The notes: generated by a model from the letters alone, not told the origin. Shown: positions 25,017 through 34,216, numbered from the stretch's first letter. The stretch: DNA of 64,000 nucleotides from Leptospira stimsonii (GCF_003545875.1 NZ_QHCS01000001.1:62001-126000), one strand, 5' to 3'. A program made the numbers and translations.

Positions 25017-26335
25017 TTCCAGCTCCAAGTCACCGCTAATAACGCAAGGGCTATCAAAGTGGATCCGATAATCAAATATAAGGATTGCTCCCAATGGAAT
25101 CCTTCTTGCTTGCTCATCCAGCCTACTGCCTTTGAAAGGCTCGTTCTGCCCAGATAGCCGAATAGACCGATAAAACCCGCCGCAGTTCCGACCGCTTTCT
25201 TCGAAGTAAAATCGAGTCCCGCGACTCCCAAGAGCATCACCGGAGGATAAATAAAAAAACCGACGACTCCGAATAATGTCAGATCGAGCCAAAGATGACC
25301 GGGAGGAGTGAAGAGTAATCCGGTCAAAGCGAATAAAATGGGAACCATACATAGAAAACTGACCATCCCTCTTTTTCCACCGAGCTTATCGGAACCCCAA
25401 CCGACCAAGAGCGTGGATCCGATTCCGGCAAATTCATAAATCAGAGTACTGACTCCTCCTTTTTCCAAAGTGGCTCCTTTGGCAAATTTTAGATACGTTG
25501 GACCAATATCCGTTAGGCTGTAACGAACCACGTAAACAAAAAAATTCGCGAAGGCAAAAGTCCATATATAATAATTTTTGAATACGGATTGAACGATAAT
25601 CTCTCGAAAGCTCAGTTCCCTTTCTTGATCTGCAACAGGAATTCTTAAATCTCTCTCCGGGTCTTCCTGGTATTCCTCGATGGAGGGAAGACCAACGGAT
25701 TGTGGAGTGTCCATCAATCGAAAAAGAAGATAGGCCGCAGTTACGATCGCAATCGACGCAGGAATATAGAATGCGTTTCTCCAACCCCACCAAGAAGCGC
25801 TGTAAGCCGCGACCACGCCGACCAAACCACCGCCAACGTTATGCGCTATGTTCCAAATCGCGAACTTGGATCCCCTTTCGGCGACTCCGAACCAATGTCC
25901 AAGAGATCTACCGCACGGTGGCCAACCCATTCCTTGAACGAACCCATTCAACGCCCAAAGATAAAAATGCGTTTCATAATTACTGGAAGCTCCAAAAAAC
26001 AAATTGCAAACTGCGGTCAAAATTAGACCAAGCGGCATGAAGAATCTTGGATTGCTCCTATCAGATAGAGCGCCCATGATGAATTTACCGAGCCCATAAG
26101 TGATCGCAGTTACCGCTAGAATATTTGTTATCTGCTCTTGACTGTAGTGTAGCGCTTCTCCCATCTCTTTGGATACAACGGGGAAATTATTTCGAACTAA
26201 GTAGAAGACCGCGTAACCGATAAAAGTCGCCTCTAAGATTCTCCAACGAAAACGCGGATATCTTTCTTCTATCATTTCGGGAGGTAAAAGAGGTTTTGGT
26301 TTAGCCGGTAAAATCCAGCGGAAGAGTGCGCTCAT
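25004..26335 (-). CDS. glpT: Glycerol-3-phosphate/organophosphate:phosphate antiporter
   Basis: 443-residue transporter of the OPA branch of the MFS with about 12 membrane segments. The family signature is clear: GYAVFYLVRNNFPVVSKEM at the first helix, GNLF-type loop variants, and MGWPPCGRSLGHWFGVAERG followed by WNIAHNVGGG, which matches GlpT/UhpT. It brings glycerol-3-phosphate or a similar sugar phosphate in, in exchange for phosphate. Single gene, convergent with the DUF1554 lipoprotein gene. No glp genes are near. The OPA family is certain; the exact substrate is inferred. Confidence 0.9.
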   Translation of the reverse strand: MSALFRWILPAKPKPLLPPEMIEERYPRFRWRILEATFIGYAVFYLVRNNFPVVSKEMGEALHYSQEQITNILAVTAITYGLGKFIMGALSDRSNPRFFMPLGLILTAVCNLFFGASSNYETHFYLWALNGFVQGMGWPPCGRSLGHWFGVAERGSKFAIWNIAHNVGGGLVGVVAAYSASWWGWRNAFYIPASIAIVTAAYLLFRLMDTPQSVGLPSIEEYQEDPERDLRIPVADQERELSFREIIVQSVFKNYYIWTFAFANFFVYVVRYSLTDIGPTYLKFAKGATLEKGGVSTLIYEFAGIGSTLLVGWGSDKLGGKRGMVSFLCMVPILFALTGLLFTPPGHLWLDLTLFGVVGFFIYPPVMLLGVAGLDFTSKKAVGTAAGFIGLFGYLGRTSLSKAVGWMSKQEGFHWEQSLYLIIGSTLIALALLAVTWSWKPKA

Positions 26336-26677
26336 TTGCCCACGATCTTAAAAAACCAAGATCGCTTTACAAGATTATTTTCGATCAAAAAGAGAAACCT
26401 TCCTCTCAAACAAAGAAAATCGGTCCCTTTTTTCCGATGCTTCTTCGTTCAGAATTCTTAAAAAAATCAACTTCCGAATCTTAAAATCGGACGTCTTAAA
26501 TTCACCGATCTCATTATGCTAAGTACAAAGGATTATTGATAAACGAAGTGATTTCCTGCTCAAGTCGCCTTTCCATGAATAAAAGACTTCTCGGAAATCT
26601 CAAAAATAAAATCGTAAAACTAAAATTAGGGTTCCCGTTTCAAAAGGAATTCGATATCTTTTTATAATTTACTATTT
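26336..26677. other. Divergent region between glpT and the histidine kinase
   Basis: About 340 bases with no ORF, RNA or repeat recognised. It should hold the promoters of both genes; none stands out by eye. Confidence 0.4.
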
Positions 26678-28477
26678 ATGATAAAATTCCCTCCGAAATC
26701 TGCCCCCGTTCGAGTTTCTCTTTTATATCTCATTTTAGCTTCTGCGTGGATTTTTATTTCTGATCAGTTCATTAGCTTCGTTTCGTTTGATCCTTCGATC
26801 TTAACGACCTTACAGACTTACAAAGGCTGGAGCTTCGTCATAATTACAACCTTGCTTCTATTTATCATTCTCAATCGTTATTTTCTTCTCATTAAAAAAG
26901 AATCGGACGAGCAGAAAGTTGCCGAAACAGCCCTCTTAGAATCGGAACGACGATTTCGAGTGACATTGGAAAACATCAATCTAATCAGCCTAGGATTGGA
27001 TGCGGAAGGAAACATCACGTTCTGCAACGATTACCTTCTCAATTTAACGGGTTGGAAAAGGGAAGAACTCATCGGAAACAATTGGTTTGATTATTTTTTA
27101 CTTCCGGAAGAAAGAGAACAGGTTTTATCGATATTTAAGGAAGCGATTCGAACAAACTCACTCCCGCTTCATTATGAAAATTATCTCAGAACAAGAAACG
27201 GCGATAAAAAACTGATCCAATGGGATAACACGATTCTACAAGATACGAATCATCATATTATTGGAACCATCAGTATCGGAACCGATATTACGGATCGCAA
27301 GCGCGCGGAATCCGAACGCTTAGAGTTAGAAAGGCGTTTACTTCACGCTCAAAAATTAGAAAGCCTCGGCGTATTGGCTGGTGGGATTGCTCACGATTTT
27401 AACAACCTCCTCGGTGGAATTTTCGGATACATCGACCTTGCACGTGAAAAGGCGGAAGCCGGCGAACCGAACGTTCGATATCTTGATAAGGCGATCACCG
27501 TCTTCAATCGCGCTAAAGATCTGACACAACAGCTTTTGACCTTTGCAAAAGGCGGCAAACCCATACGAAAAACGGGTTCTTTAGCCCCGATCATAAACGA
27601 ATGCGTTCTCTTTTCTCTTAGCGGTTCGAACGTTTCTTGTCACTTCGAAATAGAAGAAAACCTCGGTCTTTGCGATTTTGATGAGAATCAAATCCATCAG
27701 GTGGTGGAGAATATAATCATCAACTCGGTTCAATCGATGCCCCTAGGAGGAACAATCGTAGTTTCTGCAAAGAATATGTATCTCGGTAAATACAATTCGG
27801 TCCGCTTGAAGGAAGGAAACTATATTCAAATTTCCGTTCAAGACAGCGGGACCGGAATTCCAAAAGATTTACTCCCCCGCATTTTTGAACCGTTCTTCAC
27901 GACTAAACAAAAAGGAACCGGACTCGGTCTTGCGACATCCTATTCCATCGTTCAAAAGCACGACGGTGGAATCGAAGTTAAATCAGAGTTAGGTGCGGGC
28001 AGTACGTTCAATATTTATTTACCGATTTCTCAAAATGAAATCAAAACGAGCCGCTCAAAGGAGACCAATCATCACAGCGGGCTTGGAAAAGTTCTTATAA
28101 TGGATGACGAGGAATTTATCATCGAAATCTTCTCGGAGATGTTGGAAAAAATGGGTTATCGAACCGTCGCATCGAAGAATGGAACGGACGCGATCCAACT
28201 CTTTAAGGAAGCGAAGAATTCTTCTTCTCCGTTCGATATTTTAATTTTTGATCTTACGATTCCCGGCGGTATGGGAGGTGAAAAAGCGATTTCAGAAATT
28301 CGAAAGCTGGATCCAAAAGTGATCGCAATCGCTTCCAGCGGATATTCGGAAGATCCGGTCATCTCATCTCCCAAAGAATTCGGATTTTCCGCAAGCCTTA
28401 GAAAGCCATTCCGCAAAAGTGATCTTGCCGAACTTTTAGAAAAACTTTTAAGCGGCAAAACCCATTTTACTTTCTAA
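26678..28477 (+). CDS. Hybrid sensor histidine kinase (PAS-HisKA-HATPase-receiver)
   Basis: 599 residues. Two membrane helices (about 13-35 and 51-71) hold a very short periplasmic loop. Then come a PAS domain (about 88-205, ending GTDITDRKRAE), a HisKA region with phospho-accepting His239 in GGIAHDFNNLLGG, an HATPase domain with the N box (QVVENIIINSVQS), G1 box DSGTGIP and G2 GTGLGLATS, and a C-terminal receiver with MDDEE and phosphorylatable Asp525 (LIFDLTIPGG) and a late Lys (LRKPF). The kinase would sense a cytoplasmic or membrane signal through PAS and pass phosphate within itself. No partner regulator or Hpt gene is next to it. Confidence 0.92.
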   Translation: MIKFPPKSAPVRVSLLYLILASAWIFISDQFISFVSFDPSILTTLQTYKGWSFVIITTLLLFIILNRYFLLIKKESDEQKVAETALLESERRFRVTLENINLISLGLDAEGNITFCNDYLLNLTGWKREELIGNNWFDYFLLPEEREQVLSIFKEAIRTNSLPLHYENYLRTRNGDKKLIQWDNTILQDTNHHIIGTISIGTDITDRKRAESERLELERRLLHAQKLESLGVLAGGIAHDFNNLLGGIFGYIDLAREKAEAGEPNVRYLDKAITVFNRAKDLTQQLLTFAKGGKPIRKTGSLAPIINECVLFSLSGSNVSCHFEIEENLGLCDFDENQIHQVVENIIINSVQSMPLGGTIVVSAKNMYLGKYNSVRLKEGNYIQISVQDSGTGIPKDLLPRIFEPFFTTKQKGTGLGLATSYSIVQKHDGGIEVKSELGAGSTFNIYLPISQNEIKTSRSKETNHHSGLGKVLIMDDEEFIIEIFSEMLEKMGYRTVASKNGTDAIQLFKEAKNSSSPFDILIFDLTIPGGMGGEKAISEIRKLDPKVIAIASSGYSEDPVISSPKEFGFSASLRKPFRKSDLAELLEKLLSGKTHFTF

Positions 28478-28578
28478 TCCGTTTTTAATGAAGAATTTCA
28501 TTCTCATTTCGATTCGATAAAATAGAATCATTCTTTTTGATTTACAAGTTTTCTCATTTAGAATTTTCTAATTCGACT

Positions 28579-29241
28579 ATGATACAATTTGATCCCATTT
28601 CCTTGAAAAAGTTGAAATTTAAGAATGGGGACAATGTCTTCGTTTTAAATTTGAATGACATTTTTTCTTCAAAGCCGATCGGAGGGGTTCGTTTTATAGA
28701 TCAAGTTTCAGATGCAAATGGAATTCTTCTTTTTGTGAATTCTACTTCCATCCTCAAAACCTCCTTTCTAAAAATCCGAAAATATCTCAAAGAAGAAACT
28801 CTATTCTGGATCGCGTTTCCGAAGAAAACTTCAGGGACTCAAACAGATCTGGAAAGAGATCACGGTTGGGAAATTCTTTTTGAAAACGAATACGACACAG
28901 TCGCCTTAGTATCGTTAAACGAAACCTGGTCGGCAATGAGATTTAAGAAGAAAGATAAAATTAAAAAAGGAGGTTCGAAAGAGGAAAAACAAAAGAACCC
29001 GGAACTAACAAAATACATCGATTACGAAAAGAAAATCGTCCGGCTCCCGAAAGACGTTCTAACATTCTTTCCTAAAACGAGTTCTGCAAAAAAATCTTTT
29101 GATGCGCTTTCTTGGTCTCATCAAAGGGAATATGTCGAAGCGATCTTAGAAGCGAAAACATCCGAAACAAGAACGAAAAGAATAAAAAAATTGATGGACC
29201 ATCTGAATTCGAAAAAAATCGCCCGAAAAAAGAAATCGTAA
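28579..29241 (+). CDS. YdeI/OmpD-associated family protein
   Basis: 220 residues. The N-terminal half (SLKKLKFKNGDNVFVLN...) resembles DUF3052-like domains. After a Lys-rich linker (about 130-160), the C-terminal half holds FDALSWSHQREYVEAILEAK and ETRTKRIKKLMDHL, the mark of the YdeI/OmpD-associated family (also called bacteriocin-protection-like). The function is not established. The start is uncertain: a TTG at 28537 is also in frame, but neither start has a clear ribosome site, and 28579 places the domain right at the N-terminus. The gene faces moeA, with only 16 bases between the stops. Confidence 0.8.
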   Translation: MIQFDPISLKKLKFKNGDNVFVLNLNDIFSSKPIGGVRFIDQVSDANGILLFVNSTSILKTSFLKIRKYLKEETLFWIAFPKKTSGTQTDLERDHGWEILFENEYDTVALVSLNETWSAMRFKKKDKIKKGGSKEEKQKNPELTKYIDYEKKIVRLPKDVLTFFPKTSSAKKSFDALSWSHQREYVEAILEAKTSETRTKRIKKLMDHLNSKKIARKKKS

Positions 29242-29257
29242 GATCGAAACTTAATTC

Positions 29258-30451
29258 TCACCAAGGATAAAAATCCAAAATATCTTCTTCCGAAATTTCG
29301 CTTTGCTCACCAGGATGTAACGCAATTCCATCGGAAGACAATCCGGCCCGTATATCCCCGCTTCCGTTAAACGACTTAGCCCTCAGTCCCGTTTTCTCCC
29401 TCGTCTCGAAAATTACTGGAAAAAATTCCGGTAAAGAATTTTTCTTTTTTCTTTTTCCATAAAAGGGGAATCGTAGAGGTCTTGAAATTTCCATTCCTAG
29501 ATAAGAACGAATATACGGATCTAAAAAAATTCTCGCACAAACCTGAACGCTGAAAGGATTTCCCGGAAGTCCGAAAACCACCGTCTTTCCTTTTTTTCCA
29601 AACCAAATCGGCTTACCCGGTTTTAACGAAACTTTATGAAATATTTTTTTGACTCCGAGTTTTTCTAAAAGAGGAGGAATCAAATCCATACTTCCCATAG
29701 AAACTCCTCCGGACAACAAAAGGATATCGGATTCCAAACCCTTTTGAAGAGCTTCCGTAATTTTTAATTCATCATCGGGAACGAGTTCGATGGAATTGGG
29801 TTGAATTTTGTAACGATTCAAAATGGCAATCAAAGAATACGAATTTGAATCCCGAATCTGATAAGGGAGCGGCTTTGATCCGACCGAAACAACTTCGTTT
29901 CCGGTTGATATGATGGAAACCTTCGGAAGGGTTCTCACGGGAACGATATCGAATCCCAAAGAAGCTAACAAGGATATTTCGGACATTCCGATTACGGTTC
30001 CCGATCCGATTACGAGTTCTCCTTTTTTTAAATCTTCTCCTTGAAGTGCTATATTCATAAATTGGAATGCTTGATCGGATTTTAGTTTTACCTTTGAAAT
30101 CGGATTCCCGCTTTCGATTTCCTGACTGTCTTCGATTTTGATCACCGCATCCAGACCTTCCGGCACGACCGCGCCCGTCATAATTTTTACGATTTCCTCA
30201 CCTGGATCCAGTTTAGATTCCATTCCAGCAAAAATTTCTTTTTTGCAATGATAGATTTTAGAAGGGTCAAAATCTTTGCTCTTAATCGCGTATCCATCCA
30301 TCGCTGAACGGTGAAAAGGCGGGTAATCCCGATCCGCTTTTACGTCGCCGGCAAGAATTCTTCCCAAACTTTCCGCAAGAGGAACCGATTCCAAATTCGA
30401 CTTAGAAACTTCTGCAAGAATTTTCGTTAACGCTTCTTCGATAGAAATCAA
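29258..30451 (-). CDS. moeA: Molybdopterin molybdenumtransferase MoeA
   Basis: 397 residues. MoeA inserts molybdate into adenylated molybdopterin to give active Moco. Key motifs are present: PPFHRSAMDGYAI (near residue 50), STGNEVV, LSGGVSMGSMDLI (about 235), VFGLPGNPFSVQVC and a C-terminal domain IV. The start is TTG at 30451, with GGAGAGG before it, and it overlaps the TGA stop of the moaC-mogA fusion as TTGA. A longer open frame from 30547 would run back through the fusion gene. It is the last gene of the Moco operon on the minus strand. Confidence 0.93.
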   Translation of the reverse strand: MISIEEALTKILAEVSKSNLESVPLAESLGRILAGDVKADRDYPPFHRSAMDGYAIKSKDFDPSKIYHCKKEIFAGMESKLDPGEEIVKIMTGAVVPEGLDAVIKIEDSQEIESGNPISKVKLKSDQAFQFMNIALQGEDLKKGELVIGSGTVIGMSEISLLASLGFDIVPVRTLPKVSIISTGNEVVSVGSKPLPYQIRDSNSYSLIAILNRYKIQPNSIELVPDDELKITEALQKGLESDILLLSGGVSMGSMDLIPPLLEKLGVKKIFHKVSLKPGKPIWFGKKGKTVVFGLPGNPFSVQVCARIFLDPYIRSYLGMEISRPLRFPFYGKRKKKNSLPEFFPVIFETREKTGLRAKSFNGSGDIRAGLSSDGIALHPGEQSEISEEDILDFYPW

Positions 30452-31356
30452 TGACCCTCTCCTCTCATCATCTTTTTCGCGTGAAAGATCGCAGGAAAGA
30501 TCGCCGTCAAACTTTCTCGGGCCCCGTTCGAACTTCCGGGAACGCACACTACCAAAGTTTTCTTGATTCGCCCCGCTAACGAACGGGAAAGCATCGCATA
30601 CGGAGTACGGTCCTGTCCGAAGGATCTCATTGCCTCCGCGATTCCCGGTATTTCCTGATCCAGAAGATTACGAATCGTATCCGTCGTGTTATCCCTCGGT
30701 CCCAATCCGGTTCCACCCGTTGAAACGATCAGGTCGATACCCGCTTCCACCCATTCTCCGATTTTCTTGCGAATTTCTTCCGGCTCATCAGGAACGATAG
30801 TGTATTCATGAACTATAACATTCGATTCTTTTAATATACTTTCGATTATTTTGCCGGAACCATCCTCTCGTTTCCCCGCAAACGTAGAATCCGAACAAAC
30901 TAAGATCGCGGCTTTAGCGCCTTCCGCAAACTTGGAGAATTGGGTCTCACTCTTTCCACCTTTTTTTTCCAGAAGTCGAATGGAGGATATTTCCAATTGT
31001 TTGTCGATCGGTTTGAGAAGATCGTAAATCGTCAACGCGGCTACGCTGAGCCCAGTTAAAACTTCCATTTCGATACCGGTCTTTCCGATCGATTTTGCGC
31101 TAGCTAAAATTTTCACGCCTTCATCCACAAGTTCGAAAGAAATTTCAAAAAAATCGATAGGCACTGGATGGCAATGAGGAATGAGATCGGATGTTTTTTT
31201 GGAAGCGAGGAGAGCGCTTGCCTTTGCAACACCAAAGAGATCTCCTTTAGGAAGAGTATTCTCCCGAATTCTCTTCAAAGTTTCCGGTGCGCAAAATACA
31301 AACCCCTCAGCCGCCGCGGATCGGAGACTGGTCTTTTTTTCAGTGATGTCGATCAT
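30448..31356 (-). CDS. MoaC-MogA/MoaB fusion: cyclic pyranopterin synthase plus molybdopterin adenylyltransferase
   Basis: 302 residues joining two Moco steps. Residues 1-150 are MoaC, which forms cyclic pyranopterin monophosphate, with IPHCHPVPI and the MEVLTGLSVAALTIYDLLK active-site helix. Residues about 165-302 are MogA/MoaB, which adenylates molybdopterin, with STGGTGLGPRDNT and the VCVPGSSNGARESL loop. An AGGA site precedes the ATG. The stop overlaps moeA as TTGA, so the adenylated product and its user MoeA are made together. Upstream is a frameshifted unknown gene. MoaC-MoaB fusions are known in other bacteria. Confidence 0.93.
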   Translation of the reverse strand: MIDITEKKTSLRSAAAEGFVFCAPETLKRIRENTLPKGDLFGVAKASALLASKKTSDLIPHCHPVPIDFFEISFELVDEGVKILASAKSIGKTGIEMEVLTGLSVAALTIYDLLKPIDKQLEISSIRLLEKKGGKSETQFSKFAEGAKAAILVCSDSTFAGKREDGSGKIIESILKESNVIVHEYTIVPDEPEEIRKKIGEWVEAGIDLIVSTGGTGLGPRDNTTDTIRNLLDQEIPGIAEAMRSFGQDRTPYAMLSRSLAGRIKKTLVVCVPGSSNGARESLTAIFPAIFHAKKMMRGEGH

Positions 31357-31365
31357 TCTTTTGTC

Positions 31366-31772
31366 CTAACTGAGAGAATACGGACCGTGGATCAGAGATC
31401 GCAAGGATTTCATTCCGAAATAAAAATGAACTAAGTTCCCGATGATCGGAATCGGATAACTCGCTTCTTTTCCGTAACGATTAACGAATATCGCCCAAGG
31501 CTTTACTGATCCTTCCGTATAATCTAAGATCGCATTTTTTAGAATCGCAACCGAAATCGTTTCAGAATTTCCGAGAGAGATCAAATTTCCACAATCTCCC
31601 CTAATGAATTCAATCCCGTATAAACTACGAGAGTTTTTTCTTCTTCGCCTACTTTTCCGAAAACGAAGCAATTCCGCCTTTCAAGTGTAAGGCGTCCTTG
31701 CAATGAGAGCGATTCCGCTCTCTCTTGCTGGATCTCGGCTTGTAGACGCTTTGCCGACACAGTCTTCGACAT
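31366..31772 (-). pseudogene. Frameshifted gene of unknown function inside the Moco operon
   Basis: Two overlapping minus-strand frames look like pieces of one protein. The first starts at the ATG 31772 and ends EEEKTLVVYTGLNSLGEIVEI at 31581; the second carries on as CGNLISLGNSETISV and ends WAIFVNRYGKEASYPIPI... at 31366. A slip of one base near 31580-31585 would join them as about 130 residues. A third frame nearby (HCKDALHLKGGIASFSEK) also reads protein-like, so there may be more than one break. The stop is 10 bases before moaC-mogA. The family is not recognised. A sequencing error is the main alternative. Confidence 0.4.
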
Positions 31773-31845
31773 AAAAACCAATCCCGTAATGTAGATACAT
31801 TCGCAAAATTCAAGGCAAAATGTGAGCGCCATACAAGACAAACCT

Positions 31846-31948
31846 CTACTTGGCTAAGATTTTGAAAACCTTCGCTACCGGCAATTCCTGGGCTTCCGGA
31901 AGTGCGCCGAAGAGATCATCTTTTCCATACTTCGGTTTAATTTTAAAG
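31846..31948 (-). other. Out-of-frame protein-like tail after mobA
   Basis: Directly after the mobA stop, a neighbouring frame reads FKIKPKYGKDDLFGALPEAQ then ELPVAKVFKILAK and a stop at 31846-31848. Removing one G from the GGG at 31949-31951 joins it to the end of mobA in frame. See the findings. Confidence 0.45.
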
Positions 31949-32539
31949 CCCGGCCGCGCTCAAATCGGAAAGAGTATTCAAATTTAAGAATGCGTTCGAA
32001 TGATCTTTTGGAACTTCAATTGCGATTCCGTTCGATTTTTCCAGAATGTTTTTCGGTGATACGTTAAAGTCGGATTCCATTCTTCTTTTACTGACTTCGT
32101 TTAACAATTTAGAGGTATAAATCGCAGGAAACGGCTCTATCATTCCTTCGAGTTTGCAAAAGTAACTCTCTATTTCTGATTTCGTCTGATAAACCTTTAA
32201 AAGTTCGGAAAACACCCAGAAATCCGAAGACGGCATATCGCAAGCGAGAACTAAAAAATCGTCATCTGGATATCGATTGTGTGCGGAAAGAATTCCGGAT
32301 ATGGGCCCTATATTCGAAAACGAATCCTCTACCAATTTTCTCTCGAGCAAGACTTTTGAATAGGATGCTTTTTGTTCCGAGCGAATCGAAATCAAACAAC
32401 GATTGGTAAAAGAAGATAAGGTTTGAATTCTTTCTTCCACCCAAAGTTTACCTTCGGTTGAAAGCAAACCCTTGTCAGTTCCCATCCTTCTTGAATTCCC
32501 GCCGCACAAAACGAGTCCAGTCGGCTTTCGATCGGTCAT
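31943..32539 (-). CDS. mobA: Molybdenum cofactor guanylyltransferase MobA, possibly 3'-shortened by a frameshift
   Basis: 198 residues. MobA adds GMP to Moco, forming the guanine dinucleotide cofactor used by many bacterial molybdoenzymes. The nucleotide-binding LVLCGGNSRRMGTDKGLL (about 9-26), a VLACDMPSSDFW metal-binding strand and a C-terminal NAFLNLNTLSDL are present, so the core is complete. It overlaps moaE as ATGA. After DLSAAGL the frame stops, but a neighbouring frame carries on for about 32 sensible residues. One G too many in GGG (31949-31951) would explain this. The lost tail lies beyond the usual MobA end, so activity may survive. Confidence 0.87.
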   Translation of the reverse strand: MTDRKPTGLVLCGGNSRRMGTDKGLLSTEGKLWVEERIQTLSSFTNRCLISIRSEQKASYSKVLLERKLVEDSFSNIGPISGILSAHNRYPDDDFLVLACDMPSSDFWVFSELLKVYQTKSEIESYFCKLEGMIEPFPAIYTSKLLNEVSKRRMESDFNVSPKNILEKSNGIAIEVPKDHSNAFLNLNTLSDLSAAGL

Positions 32540-33006
32540 GGATTCGTCTTCAAAGGAGAGTAACGTTCATGTCCGACCGCCCCGGCCGCACAACCCGCGC
32601 AATTGAGAGTCCATTCGGAAGTTCCATCGGAATAAAATTCCTTTTTCCAAATCGGGACTTCGTGTTTGACACGATCGATGATATAACGGTTGGCCTCATA
32701 GGCTTCCTTTCTATGTGAAGACGCGGTAATCACACAAACGGAGGATTCTTCCGGATAAACTGTACCGGTCCTATGAACGCAGATCGCTTTTTTTAAACGA
32801 AAGATCGTTATTGCGTCTTCCAATATTTTTTCGATCATCGGCTCAGCCATCGGTGGATAGGCTTCGTAAAACAAATGGTCGACTTGTTTGTTCGAATTAG
32901 CGGTGTCCCTCGGTTCTCCGCTAAATAAAACTACAGCGCCGCAAGAAGGATCGTGTCCTTGCGAAAGGATTTTGTTGAGATCAATCGGTTCTTCTTGAAG
33001 ATGCAC
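32536..33006 (-). CDS. moaE: Molybdopterin synthase catalytic subunit MoaE
   Basis: 156 residues. MoaE with MoaD turns cyclic pyranopterin into molybdopterin by adding two sulfurs. Family motifs are FSGEPRD (the usual FxGxxR loop), YEAYPPMAE, VHRTGTVYPEE and the catalytic Lys pair in KHEVPIWKKEFYSDG. The C-terminus has an added CAGCAAG Cys-rich stretch. The start is GTG with GGAGG five bases away, one base after moaD stops. Overlaps mobA as ATGA. Confidence 0.93.
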   Translation of the reverse strand: MHLQEEPIDLNKILSQGHDPSCGAVVLFSGEPRDTANSNKQVDHLFYEAYPPMAEPMIEKILEDAITIFRLKKAICVHRTGTVYPEESSVCVITASSHRKEAYEANRYIIDRVKHEVPIWKKEFYSDGTSEWTLNCAGCAAGAVGHERYSPLKTNP

Positions 33007-33007
33007 A

Positions 33008-33256
33008 TCAGCCTCCGCTTAACGGTGGAAGAATCAAAACGGTTTCTCCCTCTACTAGGATTCGATCGGCTCCGACCATTTTATCCTGAACGGCCCAGAG
33101 CGAAACTTCCAGAATCCGACTCGTTTCCGGCTTTTTCCTTCTCATCTCTTCCACAACGTCCAAAACGCGCACCGGAGATTCTAAATTTAATACGAAATCG
33201 GATTGAAAATGATCTTTTAAGATTCCGAATGTTTTTACCGCAACTTCCAACTTCAA
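33008..33256 (-). CDS. moaD: Molybdopterin synthase sulfur carrier MoaD
   Basis: 82 residues of the ubiquitin-like sulfur-carrier fold ending in the essential Gly-Gly (LPPLSGG), which is thiocarboxylated and gives sulfur to MoaE. The rest (VAVKTFGILKDHF, VLDVVEEMRRK, LVEGETVLILPP) fits the family in order and length. The start is TTG, overlapping the moaA stop as TTGA. The adenylating enzyme MoeB is not in the window and must be encoded elsewhere, or another E1-like protein serves. Confidence 0.92.
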   Translation of the reverse strand: MKLEVAVKTFGILKDHFQSDFVLNLESPVRVLDVVEEMRRKKPETSRILEVSLWAVQDKMVGADRILVEGETVLILPPLSGG

Positions 33257-34200
33257 CCTCCGATTGCCATCATAGTAAGATCGCTTCCCTTAAAACGAAC
33301 GTCTTGTTTTTGACGTAATGCTAAGATAAGAATCTGTTCCATATCGATTCCTTGTTCCCTGAGTTTCGGCAACGGAAACCCCGTGGACGAACTCAAACAG
33401 CCGTAAAGGCTTCCCTTGCTATCCAAACGAAGACGATCGCAATCGCTACAAAAAGGTGCGGACTCGTTTGCGATGATGCCGAAAGAATTTCCGCTTTCCG
33501 TATTCCAGTAATTCGCTGTCGAGGAAATCTTCCTCGTTTGCGGAGTAAGAACTCCGTAATGTTCTTCAACACGATCCAAAATTTCTTTTTGAGAAAAAAT
33601 CGGGATTGTATCTGAATTTTGCAAATAACCCATCTTCATCAGTTCCAAAAATCTGGGTAGAATTCCTTTGCTCCAAGAATATTCAAGAATTGGAATGATC
33701 TGATCTTCATTCTTTCCTCTCATCAAAGTACAATTGATTCGAACCTTAAGACCTATTTTGACGGCGGTCTCGATTCCGTGTAACGTCTGTTTGATCGCCG
33801 CACGTCGACTCATTGCACGGAATCCTTCCGGGGTCATCGAATCCAAAGAAACGTTGATGGAATCCAATCCCGCTTTCTTTAAATCCGATGCCTGTTTCGA
33901 AAGAATCGAACCGTTTGTCGTAAGGGAAATTTGCGGGATTCCTAAATTTTTTAATTCTTGAACAAGAACTTTTAAGTGGGGGTAAAGAGTCGGTTCTCCC
34001 CCCGTTAGTCTCACTTTTTTTAAATGTAATAAACCGTGAAGATCGTGAACGATACGAATCCATTCTTCCACTTCTAAATAAGAATTCTTTCGTGATAAAA
34101 GGATATCCTCATCCACGCAATAAGTACAAGCGAAGTTGCAACGATCCAGAAGACTGATTCTAAGAGTTTGAAAACTTCTTCCAAAACCGTCGCGTATCAT
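33253..34200 (-). CDS. moaA: GTP 3',8-cyclase MoaA (radical SAM)
   Basis: 315-residue radical SAM enzyme that starts Moco synthesis from GTP. The SAM cluster is CNFACTYC (CX3CX2C, near residue 17-24), TGGEPTLYPHL follows, and the second C-terminal cluster is CSDCDRLRLDSKGSLYGCL. The protein ends MMAIGG with the conserved Gly-Gly tail. Only 17 bases separate it from the nirD remnant upstream, and the genes look like one operon. The gap was searched by eye for a Moco riboswitch and none could be claimed. Confidence 0.95.
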   Translation of the reverse strand: MIRDGFGRSFQTLRISLLDRCNFACTYCVDEDILLSRKNSYLEVEEWIRIVHDLHGLLHLKKVRLTGGEPTLYPHLKVLVQELKNLGIPQISLTTNGSILSKQASDLKKAGLDSINVSLDSMTPEGFRAMSRRAAIKQTLHGIETAVKIGLKVRINCTLMRGKNEDQIIPILEYSWSKGILPRFLELMKMGYLQNSDTIPIFSQKEILDRVEEHYGVLTPQTRKISSTANYWNTESGNSFGIIANESAPFCSDCDRLRLDSKGSLYGCLSSSTGFPLPKLREQGIDMEQILILALRQKQDVRFKGSDLTMMAIGG

Positions 34201-34216
34201 ACTGACCTCTTAAAAA

